Positions 7,658 to 15,240 are shown, numbered from the stretch's first letter. The stretch is 24,272 bases of DNA from Acidimicrobiia bacterium (GCA_022865365.1 JALHSW010000302.1:1-24272), one strand, 5' to 3'. Translations and numbers: made by a program. Notes: generated from the letters alone by a model not told the origin.

Positions 7658-9211
7658 TCAGCCGATGGTCCGCTCGGTGGGCCAGTAGGGCGCTCGAAGC
7701 GCCCGCTTGTTGACCTTGCCCATGGCGCTGCGGTCGAGCGTGGAGACGAACTCGACCGACCGCGGGCACTTGTGGTGCGCGATGTGATCGCGACAGAACT
7801 CGATGAGCTCGTCGGCGTGTGGAGGGTGGGTCGTGTCGACCGGCACGACCAGCGCCCGCAGTGCCTCACCCATGTCGGCATCGGGGATCCCGATCACCGC
7901 GACATCGGCGACCTCGGGGTGGTCGACGAGCACTGCCTCGACCTCGGCCGGGTACAGGTTCACGCCTCCCGAGACGACCATGTCGGAGGTGCGATCGGTG
8001 ATGAAGACGTAGCCGTCCTCGTCGACATAGCCGATCTCGCCGAGTGTGAACACCCCCGGCTCGACGTGGGCTTCGGCAGACTTGCCGGGATCGTTGTGGT
8101 ACACGACGCCGCGGCCCGTCGTGTCGAGGAAGCAGAGGCGCCCTTCGACGTTCGGCGCGCACGCGTTCCCTTCGGTGTCGAGGACGCGTACTTCGAACGG
8201 TGGGATCGCCCGCCCGACGGAGCCGGGGTGTGCCATCCACTCCCGGGAGGTGATCATGCACGTGGTGCCCACTTCGGTCGCGCCGTACGCCTCGAAGAGC
8301 ACCGGTCCCCACCAGTCGATCATGCGGCGCTTCACGTCGACCGGGCAGGCCGAGCCGGTGTGCACGACGAGGCCCAGGCTGCTGACGTCGTACCGGGCAC
8401 GAGTTTCGTCGGGAAGGGCGAGCATCCGGGCGAAGTGCGTCGGCACCATGACCGAGCTCTCCACGCCGTAGTGCTCGATCGCGGCGAGCGTCGCCTCCGG
8501 GTCGAAGCGCCCGAGCACGACGACGGGGATCCCGGCCACGAGCAGGCGCATCCCCGTCAACGGTCCGGTGTGGTACATCGGCCCGACGACCAGGTGTGTG
8601 CCGAATGCCGCGAAGGGGTTCTCGGCCAACCGGGCGACGTGCTCGCGCATCGTCGAGCCCCCGGCGAACATCGTCGGGGGCAGCTCGGTCCCCTTCGGGC
8701 GGCCGGTCGTCCCCGACGTGTAGAGCAGGTGGGGGCGCGGCGCGAGGTCGTCGGGCGGCGCGGTGTCCGGCGCACCGGCGAGGAAGTCCTCCCACGACTC
8801 GGCGCCTGCGGTCGCCTCGGCGCGCCAGGCCAGCACCCGGTCGATCCCGGCGTGGTGGGCCGCCGCGACCGCGATCTCCGCCGTCTCGGGACCGGTGACC
8901 ACGGCGGCCGATCCCGAGTCCTCCAGCACGTAGGCGAGCTCGTCGACGGTGAGGTGGAAGCTCGCCGGCACGGTGGACACCCCGCCCAGCAACGCGCCGA
9001 GGTGGGCGAGCGCGGTCTCGGCGCTGTTCTCGGCGAACACCGTGACCCGTCGGTCGGGGCCGAGCTCCCCGCACTCACCCAGGTCGAGGAAGGCGTTCGC
9101 CGCGCGGTGCAATGTCTGCTCCACCTCGGCCCAGGTGCGAGCGCCGCGATCGTCCACCAGTGCGATCCCGCCGTCGGCGCGCCGAGTCGGTCGAGCTTGG
9201 GCTGGGGTCAC
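7658..9211 (-). CDS. Acyl-CoA synthetase / AMP-dependent ligase (FadD-like)
   Basis: This ANL-superfamily enzyme would activate a carboxylic acid to its CoA thioester through an acyl-adenylate; it has 517 residues. The motifs are the phosphate loop LLYTSGTTGRPKGTE (about 161-175), YGATEVG, the hinge region GYVDEDGYVFITDRTSDM, then VSGGVNLYPAEVE, and a C-terminal GKVNKRAL carrying the catalytic lysine. An in-frame TTG at 9241 would add 10 residues, but the GTG at 9211 has GAGG 6 nt upstream and leaves the palindrome at 9228-9243 outside the coding region, so 9211 is preferred. It is divergent from the acyl-CoA dehydrogenase gene with a 45-bp gap. Its likely job is the CoA-activation step of the local pathway; chain or ring specificity cannot be read. 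Confidence 0.93.
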   Translation of the reverse strand: MTPAQARPTRRADGGIALVDDRGARTWAEVEQTLHRAANAFLDLGECGELGPDRRVTVFAENSAETALAHLGALLGGVSTVPASFHLTVDELAYVLEDSGSAAVVTGPETAEIAVAAAHHAGIDRVLAWRAEATAGAESWEDFLAGAPDTAPPDDLAPRPHLLYTSGTTGRPKGTELPPTMFAGGSTMREHVARLAENPFAAFGTHLVVGPMYHTGPLTGMRLLVAGIPVVVLGRFDPEATLAAIEHYGVESSVMVPTHFARMLALPDETRARYDVSSLGLVVHTGSACPVDVKRRMIDWWGPVLFEAYGATEVGTTCMITSREWMAHPGSVGRAIPPFEVRVLDTEGNACAPNVEGRLCFLDTTGRGVVYHNDPGKSAEAHVEPGVFTLGEIGYVDEDGYVFITDRTSDMVVSGGVNLYPAEVEAVLVDHPEVADVAVIGIPDADMGEALRALVVPVDTTHPPHADELIEFCRDHIAHHKCPRSVEFVSTLDRSAMGKVNKRALRAPYWPTERTIG

Positions 9212-9227
9212 GGGCGCCTCGGATACC

Positions 9228-9243
9228 AATTGATCGGTCAATT
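9228..9243. promoter_or_regulatory. Palindrome AATTGA-N4-TCAATT in divergent synthetase/dehydrogenase promoter
   Basis: Six-bp perfect arms flank TCGG in the 45-bp gap between the acyl-CoA synthetase gene (GTG 9211) and the dehydrogenase gene (GTG 9257). On the minus strand the centre reads TTGACCGATCAA, which loosely resembles the palindromes at 4623-4652 and 14402-14421 (TGACC or ACCGAT cores), but its symmetry axis is offset, so a shared regulator is less certain than for those two. It abuts a possible -10 at 9243-9248 and would cover both promoters. Confidence 0.5.
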
Positions 9244-9248
9244 ACTCT
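9243..9248 (+). promoter_or_regulatory. Possible -10 element (TACTCT) for leaderless dehydrogenase mRNA
   Basis: The hexamer fits the actinobacterial TANNNT pattern and ends 8 nt before the GTG at 9257. No ribosome-binding site is visible between them, which is the layout of leaderless transcripts common in Actinobacteria. No convincing -35 was identified. Confidence 0.35.
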
Positions 9249-9256
9249 GTTCCGTC

Positions 9257-10597
9257 GTGGCCACTCCCGGCAACTCAAGCGACGCGCCCCCGGACCTGCC
9301 CCCGGATCTGGACGGCAGGCGGTCCGAGGCGCGGGCCTGGAGCGCGGAGCGATTGGCCCCCCGACCGGCCGTCGATCCCGACGCCCCGCTCCGTTGGGGA
9401 GAGGGCGAGCTGTCGACCGCGGTGTTCCACAACCTCACCGACGACGAGCAACGCGCAATGTTGGAGCGAGCCTCCGAGTACCAGCGGGAGAAGTGCGACG
9501 CGGGCTACGGCGCCATCTCCTGGCCGGTGGAGTACGGCGGTGCCGGCCTCCCCGGGGCGTACGAGCGTGCGTTTCGCTCGGAGGAGGCCCAGTTCGAGGC
9601 GCCGGACGGCACCGAGCTGTTCGGTGTCACCGTCGGTCTCATCGCGCCGACCATCCTGACCCACGGCTCCGAGGAGCAGAAGGACGAGTTCCTCCGTGAC
9701 CTCGTGCGCACCGAGTACTTCGCGTGCCAGCTCTTCTCCGAGCCGGGCGCGGGTTCTGACCTTGCGGCCCTGGGCACCCGCGCCGTGCGTGACGGCGACG
9801 ACTGGGTGATCAACGGGCAGAAGGTGTGGACCTCGGGCGCGCGGTACTCGAGGTACGGCGAGCTCATCGCACGCACCGACGTCGATCTCCCCAAGCACGC
9901 CGGGATGACCGCGTTCATGGTGCCCCTCGACGCGCCGGGCGTGGAGATCCGACCGATTCGCCAGATGACGGGCGGGTCGTCGTTCAACGAGGTGTTCTTC
10001 GACGACGTGCGTGTTCCGGACAGCCGACGCCTCGGCGCCGAAGGTGACGGCTGGCGGGTCGCGCTCACCACGCTCGGCTTCGAGCGGGGGAGCAGCGGCG
10101 GCGGGGCCGGCGGGATGCGCGCCGGCGGCACCTGGCAGCAGGTGATCGCGCTCGCCCAGCATCTCGAGCGCACCAATGACCCCGTGACCCGCCAGGCCTT
10201 GGCCGACCTCTACATACGAATCCGGATGCTCGCCCTCAACGGACGGCGGGCTCAGGGTCGGCTTCGCTCGGGACAGGCCCCGGGGCCGGAAGGCTCGATC
10301 GGCAAGGTGTTGTGGACCCTGGGCATGACCCGGATGACCGAGGTCGTCAGCGGGCTCCTCGGTCCCCGCCTCGCCGCCGACTCCGGCGAGTGGGGTACGT
10401 ACGCCTGGACCGAGCATGTGCTCGGCGCGCCCGGGTACCGCATCGCCGGCGGATCCGACGAGATCCAGCGCAACATCCTCGGAGAGCGGGTGCTCGGGCT
10501 GCCGAGCGAGCCGCGAGCCGACCGCGGCGTGGCGTTCCGGGATCTGCCCGGCGCCGGTGCAGGGTCCGCCAGTCCAAGTTCCGGTAGGTCGGCATGA
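9257..10597 (+). CDS. Acyl-CoA dehydrogenase (FadE-like)
   Basis: An FAD-dependent enzyme that introduces an alpha,beta double bond into an acyl-CoA; 446 residues. Family segments are QLFSEPGAGSDLA (158-170), WVINGQKVWTSG (183-194), a beta-domain FFDDVRVP and the C-terminal IAGGSDEIQRNILGERVLGLP (396-416). The glutamate that serves as catalytic base in short- and medium-chain enzymes (the E of YEGT) is Gly398 here. The base must sit elsewhere, as in isovaleryl-type enzymes, or the protein is one partner of a heteromeric FadE; no second fadE is adjacent. The frame stays open for about 1.5 kb upstream, antisense to the synthetase gene, but homology begins only near 9257. GTG 9257 is chosen because it follows the palindrome and a possible -10. 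An SDR gene follows 104 nt downstream. Confidence 0.9.
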   Translation: MATPGNSSDAPPDLPPDLDGRRSEARAWSAERLAPRPAVDPDAPLRWGEGELSTAVFHNLTDDEQRAMLERASEYQREKCDAGYGAISWPVEYGGAGLPGAYERAFRSEEAQFEAPDGTELFGVTVGLIAPTILTHGSEEQKDEFLRDLVRTEYFACQLFSEPGAGSDLAALGTRAVRDGDDWVINGQKVWTSGARYSRYGELIARTDVDLPKHAGMTAFMVPLDAPGVEIRPIRQMTGGSSFNEVFFDDVRVPDSRRLGAEGDGWRVALTTLGFERGSSGGGAGGMRAGGTWQQVIALAQHLERTNDPVTRQALADLYIRIRMLALNGRRAQGRLRSGQAPGPEGSIGKVLWTLGMTRMTEVVSGLLGPRLAADSGEWGTYAWTEHVLGAPGYRIAGGSDEIQRNILGERVLGLPSEPRADRGVAFRDLPGAGAGSASPSSGRSA

Positions 10598-10701
10598 GGG
10601 CGGTCTTGCCGGAGCGTGTTCACCGCTGCTAGTCAAGCGGTCAAGGAGTCGCGCGCCCGATGGCGGCGCGGGCGCGGAGAATCGACGAAGGGAACGGCGG
10701 G

Positions 10702-11460
10702 ATGGATCTCGGTCTTGCGGGTGCGAAGGCTCTGGTGACGGGTGCGAGCCGCGGGATCGGGCGGGCGATCGCCGAGACGCTGGCTGATGAGGGCGCGGAC
10801 GTCGCGGTGTGCGCTCGTGGCCAGGAAGGGGTCGACGAGGCCTTGGCCGCGCTGTCCGCGAAGGGCGTCAAGGCAGTCGGGAGCGCGGTCAACGTCGCCG
10901 ATGGGGATGCCTACAAGGCCTGGATCGAGTCCTCGGCCGAAGCCCTCGGTGGGATCGACATCCTTGTCGCGAACGCGAGCGCGGGCCCTGGCGGCGGCGA
11001 GAAGGCCTGGACGAAGAACCTCGCGGTCGACGTGATGACCCTGGTGCGCGGGATGGAGATCGCACAGCCGATGCTCACGGAGTCCACTCGGGCTTCCGTC
11101 GTCGCGATCGGCACCACCGCCGCCTTCGAGACGTTCCAGGGGGCCACGTCGTACAACGCGATGAAGGCGGCGCTCATCGTGCATGCGAGCAATCTCGCCC
11201 ATGTCCTGGCGCCGGTGGGCATTCGCGTGAACTCGGTCTCGCCGGGCCCGATCTTCTTCGAGGGTGGCCCGTGGGATCTCGTGAAGCAGCACATGCCCGA
11301 GATGTACGAGACGGCACTGGCTCAGCAGGCGGGCGGCGCAATGGGCACGCCCGAGGACGTTGCCCGAGCCGTGGCGTTTCTCGCCAGCCCGGCGGCGTCG
11401 CACATCAGCGGCGTGAACCTGGTCGTCGACGGTACGTTCACGCAGCGCGTCAACTTCTGA
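10702..11460 (+). CDS. Short-chain dehydrogenase/reductase (SDR) with Thr in place of catalytic Ser
   Basis: An NAD(P)-dependent oxidoreductase of 252 residues, classical SDR length. It has the cofactor motif TGASRGIG (13-20), a degenerate NASAG (91-95) instead of NNAG, and the active-site pair Y151-x3-K155. The residue 13 before the tyrosine, normally the catalytic serine, is Thr138. The C-terminal GVNLVVDGTF matches the SDR dimer and cofactor region. The ATG at 10702 is chosen over the upstream ATG at 10660 because AAGGGA lies 8 nt before it and the family N-terminus starts there. It lies 104 nt after the dehydrogenase gene and 19 nt before the ThuA-like gene, so it may act as a 3-hydroxyacyl-CoA or alcohol dehydrogenase in the same pathway. 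Threonine can substitute functionally in some SDRs. Confidence 0.88.
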   Translation: MDLGLAGAKALVTGASRGIGRAIAETLADEGADVAVCARGQEGVDEALAALSAKGVKAVGSAVNVADGDAYKAWIESSAEALGGIDILVANASAGPGGGEKAWTKNLAVDVMTLVRGMEIAQPMLTESTRASVVAIGTTAAFETFQGATSYNAMKAALIVHASNLAHVLAPVGIRVNSVSPGPIFFEGGPWDLVKQHMPEMYETALAQQAGGAMGTPEDVARAVAFLASPAASHISGVNLVVDGTFTQRVNF

Positions 11461-11479
11461 GCGTTTGGGTGAGCGCGTG

Positions 11480-12259
11480 ATGACTGAGCGTGCGGCGCGG
11501 GTCGACGGCTATCTGGTGTGTGGCGGCGACTTCCACGACTTCGACTACGCGCGCCGTGAGCTGCTCGGCCATGTCGGTGAGCACGACCAGATCCGCATGA
11601 CGGTCGCGCCCGACTACGCGGACGTCGACGCGATCGCCGCTTCGGACTTCCTGCTTACCTACACCTGCAATGTGCGACCGTCCCTTGCAGAGCAGGAGGG
11701 GTTGGCCGACTTCGTGCAGGGTGGTGGGCGCTGGCTCGCGCTCCACGGCACCAACGCGGCCCTCGACCTGAGTGCGAAGGGAGTCGCGAGCCCGCGCGTC
11801 TTCCCCCGACTCGCCGAGGTCCTCGGGAGCCAGTTCATCGCGCACCCGGTCCCGATCGAGCCCTACGAGGTCTCGGTGGTCGATCCGGGCCACTGGTTCA
11901 CCGCCGGTGTTGCGGGTTTCACCGCGACCGACGAGCTCTATCTCTCCGAGTACCACGACCGCGACGCCCTGGTCCCGTTGCTCGAGACCCGCTGGACGGG
12001 CACCGCCTTCGGGTTCGACGAGGGTGACTGGCCGGACGACATCGCGCATCTCGTGGCCTATCTGCGCCCGTTCGGCGAGGGCACGGTCCTCTACCTCACG
12101 CTCGGGCACTGCCGCGGCCACTACGACATGCAACCCCAGGTGGCCTGGTACCCGGTGATCGAGCGCGGCTCGTGGGACGTGCCGGAGTACCGCGAGCTGC
12201 TGCGCCGGGGCATCCGTTGGGCCGCCGCGCTCGCGCCGGCCGCCGGCGACGCGACCTGA
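11480..12259 (+). CDS. ThuA-like domain protein (class I glutamine amidotransferase-like fold)
   Basis: A cytosolic protein of 259 residues belonging to the ThuA family, named after a rhizobial trehalose-utilisation gene; the biochemical role of most members is unsettled. Recognisable segments are GGDFHDF near the N-terminus, TYTCNVRPSLAEQEGLADFV, GGRWLALHGTNAALD, LGSQFIAHP, ELYLSEYHD and VLYLTLGHCRGHYD. No nucleophilic cysteine in a GxCxG elbow is seen, consistent with ThuA proteins lacking amidotransferase activity. The ATG at 11480 has GGGTGAG 6 nt upstream. It follows the SDR gene by 19 nt and is probably co-transcribed. ThuA-like genes beside SDR and acyl-CoA genes suggest a role in a catabolic side-step rather than sugar use, but that is an inference. 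Confidence 0.8.
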   Translation: MTERAARVDGYLVCGGDFHDFDYARRELLGHVGEHDQIRMTVAPDYADVDAIAASDFLLTYTCNVRPSLAEQEGLADFVQGGGRWLALHGTNAALDLSAKGVASPRVFPRLAEVLGSQFIAHPVPIEPYEVSVVDPGHWFTAGVAGFTATDELYLSEYHDRDALVPLLETRWTGTAFGFDEGDWPDDIAHLVAYLRPFGEGTVLYLTLGHCRGHYDMQPQVAWYPVIERGSWDVPEYRELLRRGIRWAAALAPAAGDAT

Positions 12260-12264
12260 GCAGA

Positions 12265-12301
12265 CCGGGCCGGATGCCTCAGCCGGATCGGCGCGGCCCG
12301 G
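12265..12301. terminator. Possible bidirectional hairpin between convergent genes
   Basis: A perfect 8-bp GC stem (CCGGGCCG with CGGCCCGG) encloses a 21-nt loop, starting 6 nt after the ThuA-like stop and reaching into the last codons of the convergent P450 gene. There is no T-run on either side, so it is at best a weak or factor-assisted terminator. Confidence 0.3.
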
Positions 12302-13565
12302 GCGTGAACTCGAGGTCGAGGCACTTGAGCCCGCGCAGGATGAAGCTGGGCTCGTACTCGAACTCGTTCCCGGGTCCGTAGCGAAGGTCGGGCAGTCGGG
12401 TGAGGATCCGATCGAGGGCGACCGCACCCTCGGCACGGGCGAACGACGCGCCCAGGCAGTAGTGGATGCCCTTGCCGAAGGCGAGGTGCTCCTTGGCGTT
12501 GCTGCGCGCGGGATCGAACTCGTCGCCGGCGTCGAACTCGGCATCGTCGCGGTTCGCCGATGCGTACATGAGTACGCACATCGACCCCTTGGGGATCTCC
12601 ACATCGCCGACCACCACGTCCTCGGTCACGCGTCGGAACATCCCCTGGGTCGGCGTGGCGAGGCGCAGCGCCTCCTCGACGACGTTGGGGATGAGCCGCG
12701 GGTTCTCGCGGACGCGTTCGGTGGCCGCGGGGTTGTCGATGAGCATCCGGCACGCCTCGGCGATGAGCTTGGTCGTCGTCTCGTTGCCCGCGACCAGGAG
12801 CTGCTGGAGGATGCTCAGCATCTCGGGCATCGTCAACGGGGTCGTGTCCTCGTCGGCCTCCGGATCCTCGATGCGCGCGTGCACGAGGTCGGAGAGGATG
12901 TCGTCGCGTGGATGTTCGCGCCGATCCTCGAGCTCGGTCGCGAAGAACTGCTGGAACTCGACCACCCCTCGGGCCGTCTCGAGCGTGCGCTCGCGCGACA
13001 GCCGCGCGCCGATCGCCGCGATCGAATCGTCGGACCAGCGCTTGAAGTCGTCCTGACGGTCAGGCGACACGCCGAGCGCGTGCGCGATGAGCCGGACGGG
13101 CAGCGGCACCGCGAACTGCGAGACGATCTCGACCCGGCCGTCCTCGACGAAACCGTCGATCAGGTCGTCGGCGAGCCGTTCGATCTCGGGGATCAGGTCC
13201 TGGACGCGTCTCGGAGTGAACGCCCTCCCCACCAGCTTGCGGAACCGCGTGTGCGCCGGGGGGTCGGCCACGAGCAGGGTCGCGACCGGCGGGTAGCCCT
13301 CGGCGAGGATCGCCGCGAGCTCGGGATCGCCATCCGCAGCCGATGTGCTCCCCGGCGTGCCCGGTCCCGTGAATCCGCTCGCGAACACCTTGGGTCGGCG
13401 GAGCGCATCGAGGCAGTCCTGGTAGCGAGCGATGACGTACATCCCGTTGTCGACGCGGAACACCGGCTGCTCCGCCCGCATCCGGGCGTAATAGGGCTGG
13501 GGCGCCTGCTGGATTCGGGCGTCGAAGGGATCGAACCCCTCGAGGGTGATGTTCTCGGCAGTCAT
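12279..13565 (-). CDS. Cytochrome P450 monooxygenase
   Basis: A soluble bacterial P450 of 428 residues that would hydroxylate a hydrophobic substrate with electrons from a ferredoxin system not present here. The diagnostic motifs are the I-helix oxygen-binding region LVAGNETTT, the K-helix ExxR in EEALR, and the heme loop FGKGIHYCLG with the thiolate ligand Cys370. Membrane anchors are absent, as in class I enzymes. The open frame runs further upstream, but the ATG at 13565 has an excellent ribosome-binding site (GGAGGG, 4 nt spacing) and begins the normal N-terminus MTAENITLEGFDPFD. It lies 37 nt downstream of an SDR gene on the same strand, so the pair may act in sequence, the P450 making an alcohol and the SDR oxidising it. 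Subfamily and substrate are not assignable by eye. Confidence 0.95.
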   Translation of the reverse strand: MTAENITLEGFDPFDARIQQAPQPYYARMRAEQPVFRVDNGMYVIARYQDCLDALRRPKVFASGFTGPGTPGSTSAADGDPELAAILAEGYPPVATLLVADPPAHTRFRKLVGRAFTPRRVQDLIPEIERLADDLIDGFVEDGRVEIVSQFAVPLPVRLIAHALGVSPDRQDDFKRWSDDSIAAIGARLSRERTLETARGVVEFQQFFATELEDRREHPRDDILSDLVHARIEDPEADEDTTPLTMPEMLSILQQLLVAGNETTTKLIAEACRMLIDNPAATERVRENPRLIPNVVEEALRLATPTQGMFRRVTEDVVVGDVEIPKGSMCVLMYASANRDDAEFDAGDEFDPARSNAKEHLAFGKGIHYCLGASFARAEGAVALDRILTRLPDLRYGPGNEFEYEPSFILRGLKCLDLEFTPGPRRSG

Positions 13566-13602
13566 GGTTCCCTCCGGTTCGGGGCTCGACGCGATCTCAT
13601 GT

Positions 13603-14361
13603 CTAGTGTCCACCGCTGACGACGAGGATCTGGCCCGTGACCCAGGCCGCGGCGGGCGACGCAAGGTAGAGCGCGGCGGCGCCGATGTCCTCGGGGGTCC
13701 CGAAGCGCTCGAGCGGGATGCGGGAGCGGGTCCGGAACTTCTCGAGGTCGTCGTCACCGAGGTCGAGCGCTTCCATCATCACTTCGGTCGGCACCTGGCC
13801 CGGCGCGATCGCGTTGACCCGGATGCGGGGTGCGAGCTCGCGGGCGAGGGTCTGGGTGAGTGAGTGCACCGCGGCCTTGGCCGCGGCGTAGTGGCCGCTC
13901 CCAGGCACGGGCCCGAACCCCGCGAGCGACGACACGTTGATGATCGTGCCCGAGTCCATCGCTCCGGACGCGACCACGGCCGCCTCCCACACTGCGGTGA
14001 GGTTGAGGGCGATCGTCTGGTCCCACACGGCGCGCTCGAGGTCGCGTAAGGGGCTCCGAACCGGCGACCCCCCGGCGTTGTTCACCCAGATCGAGCAGCG
14101 ACCGAAGCGTTCCTTGGTCGCCTCGGCGAGGTGCGCGAGCGCAGCCGGGTCGGTGACGTCGGTCGGCACCGCGAGCGCGGCTCCACCGTCGGCCTCGATC
14201 TCGGCCGCGACCCGCTCGACCTCGTGGCTCCGCCGGGCCGCGACCACGACCGACGCGCCGGCGGCGGCGAAGGTGCTGGCGATTCCCTCACCGATGCCCC
14301 GCCCGGCACCGGTGACGACCGCGACCTCGCCGCTGAGGTCGAACAGCGCACTGGTGTCCAT
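13603..14361 (-). CDS. Short-chain dehydrogenase/reductase (SDR), P450-linked
   Basis: A classical 252-residue NAD(P)-dependent SDR. It has TGAGRGIG (17-24), NNAG (94-97), catalytic Ser at 144/145, Tyr158 and Lys162 (YAAAK), and the C-terminal VTGQILVVSGGH. All catalytic residues are intact, in contrast with the SDR at 10702. An arginine-rich stretch AARRSHEV after the second beta strand hints at NADP preference, which is only suggestive. The ATG at 14361 is preceded by AGGAAG at suitable spacing. It is the first gene of a minus-strand unit with the P450, and shares a 78-bp divergent promoter region, containing a palindrome, with the next SDR. A role as alcohol or 3-hydroxyacyl dehydrogenase after the P450 step is inferred. 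Confidence 0.93.
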   Translation of the reverse strand: MDTSALFDLSGEVAVVTGAGRGIGEGIASTFAAAGASVVVAARRSHEVERVAAEIEADGGAALAVPTDVTDPAALAHLAEATKERFGRCSIWVNNAGGSPVRSPLRDLERAVWDQTIALNLTAVWEAAVVASGAMDSGTIINVSSLAGFGPVPGSGHYAAAKAAVHSLTQTLARELAPRIRVNAIAPGQVPTEVMMEALDLGDDDLEKFRTRSRIPLERFGTPEDIGAAALYLASPAAAWVTGQILVVSGGH

Positions 14362-14401
14362 GGGGGCTTCCTGTCGCTCGGCTGGGGCGGCGTGTCAGGA
14401 T

Positions 14402-14421
14402 AACTAACTGACCAGTTGATT
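14402..14421. promoter_or_regulatory. Imperfect palindrome related to the 4623-4652 operator
   Basis: The centre is AACTG-AC-CAGTT (5-bp arms), with further symmetric AA and TT at the edges. Aligned with the palindrome at 4623-4652, 16 of 23 positions are identical and six of the seven differences are transitions; both contain AACTAAC, then GA at the axis and GTT in the other half. It lies in the 78-bp gap between divergent SDR genes, 18 nt before the ATG at 14440. The same TetR-type regulator may bind both sites. Confidence 0.55.
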
Positions 14422-14439
14422 TCACCAGATGGGGGTCTC

Positions 14440-15204
14440 ATGGGGCGTGCGCAGGCGGACGGCCGGGTGGCAGTGGTCACCGGTGCCGGGCGGGGCATCG
14501 GCGCCGCGGTGTGCCACCGACTCGCGGCCGACGGCCTCTCGGTCGTCGCGACCGACATCGACGAGGCGGCGGCGCAGGTCACCGCCGCCGCCGTCGGCGG
14601 TGTCGCTCGTCGTCTCGATGTCTCGGACCCCGACGATGTCCGGGGGCTGGCCGGGTCCCTCGAGCGGTGCGACGTCCTCGTGAACAACGCAGGGATATGG
14701 CGCTTTGCTCCCCTGGCCAAGATCACTCCCGAATACGTTCGCGCCGTGCTCGACACCAACGTGCTCGGCACCGTGCTGTGCACGCAGGCGCTCGCTCCGC
14801 TGATGGCCCAACAGGGGGGAGGAGCGATCGTGAACCTCACCTCGATCACCGCGCACGCCATCCCACCCGGTGTGGGGATCTACCCGGCCTCGAAGGCGGC
14901 GGTCATCGCGCTCACCAAGCAGACCGCCATCGAGTACGCCTCGAAGGGCATCAGGGCCAACGCGGTCGGACCCGGCTTCATCCCGACGCCGGGGACACTC
15001 GACACCTACGGCGCCGACGAGGAGACCCAGCGTGAGCGCGGGTGCATCGTGCCGCTGGGTCGGTACGGGACTCCGGACGAGATCGCCGATGCCGTCGCGT
15101 TCTTCGCGTCCGATGCGTCGCGCTACGTGACCGGGCAGGTGCTCTTCGTCGATGGCGGCGTCACGGAGGCCTCGATGCTCTTCATGTTCGCGGCCCAATC
15201 CTGA
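14440..15204 (+). CDS. Short-chain dehydrogenase/reductase (SDR)
   Basis: A classical SDR of 254 residues with the cofactor motif TGAGRGIG (14-21), Asp39 in VVATDID at the end of the second strand (suggesting NAD rather than NADP), NNAG (82-85), Ser135, Tyr148 and Lys152 (YPASK). The C-terminus VLFVDGGVTEAS is conserved in the family, and its DNA is the left copy of a 26-bp direct repeat. The ATG at 14440 has GGGGG 4 nt upstream; a TTG at 14416 is rejected because it would lie inside the operator-like palindrome. It is transcribed divergently from the SDR-P450 unit and is monocistronic, since the next gene is convergent. Its likely role is an NAD-dependent alcohol dehydrogenation in the island; the substrate is unknown. 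Confidence 0.93.
   Translation: MGRAQADGRVAVVTGAGRGIGAAVCHRLAADGLSVVATDIDEAAAQVTAAAVGGVARRLDVSDPDDVRGLAGSLERCDVLVNNAGIWRFAPLAKITPEYVRAVLDTNVLGTVLCTQALAPLMAQQGGGAIVNLTSITAHAIPPGVGIYPASKAAVIALTKQTAIEYASKGIRANAVGPGFIPTPGTLDTYGADEETQRERGCIVPLGRYGTPDEIADAVAFFASDASRYVTGQVLFVDGGVTEASMLFMFAAQS
15150..15175 (+). repeat. 26-bp direct repeat, left copy (3' end of SDR gene)
   Basis: This copy encodes DGGVTEAS at the C-terminus of the SDR. It matches 15701-15726 at 25 of 26 positions; the single difference (G here, A there) is synonymous in the SDR frame (GAG/GAA). The two copies are 551 bp apart and bracket the DUF488 gene. Confidence 0.85.
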
Positions 15205-15240
15205 TACGGGGTGAGCCGCTGAACCGTCCGCCTTCGCGCA

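Noticed and set aside
9209..9241. TTG at 9241 as the start of the acyl-CoA synthetase
   Set aside because: It would place the palindrome within the coding region and lacks a ribosome-binding site, whereas GTG 9211 has GAGG at good spacing.
7772..9256. Long open extension of the acyl-CoA dehydrogenase frame, giving a 941-residue reading frame
   Set aside because: It is antisense to the well-supported acyl-CoA synthetase gene, is rich in Arg/Gly/His/Asp low-complexity sequence and shows no family motif; dehydrogenase homology begins only near 9257.
10632..10652. TCAAG-type repeat (AGTCAAGCGGTCAAGG) upstream of the SDR at 10702 as a fourth operator
   Set aside because: It is a short direct repeat without dyad symmetry and resembles the other sites only in a GGTCAA/TTGACC fragment.
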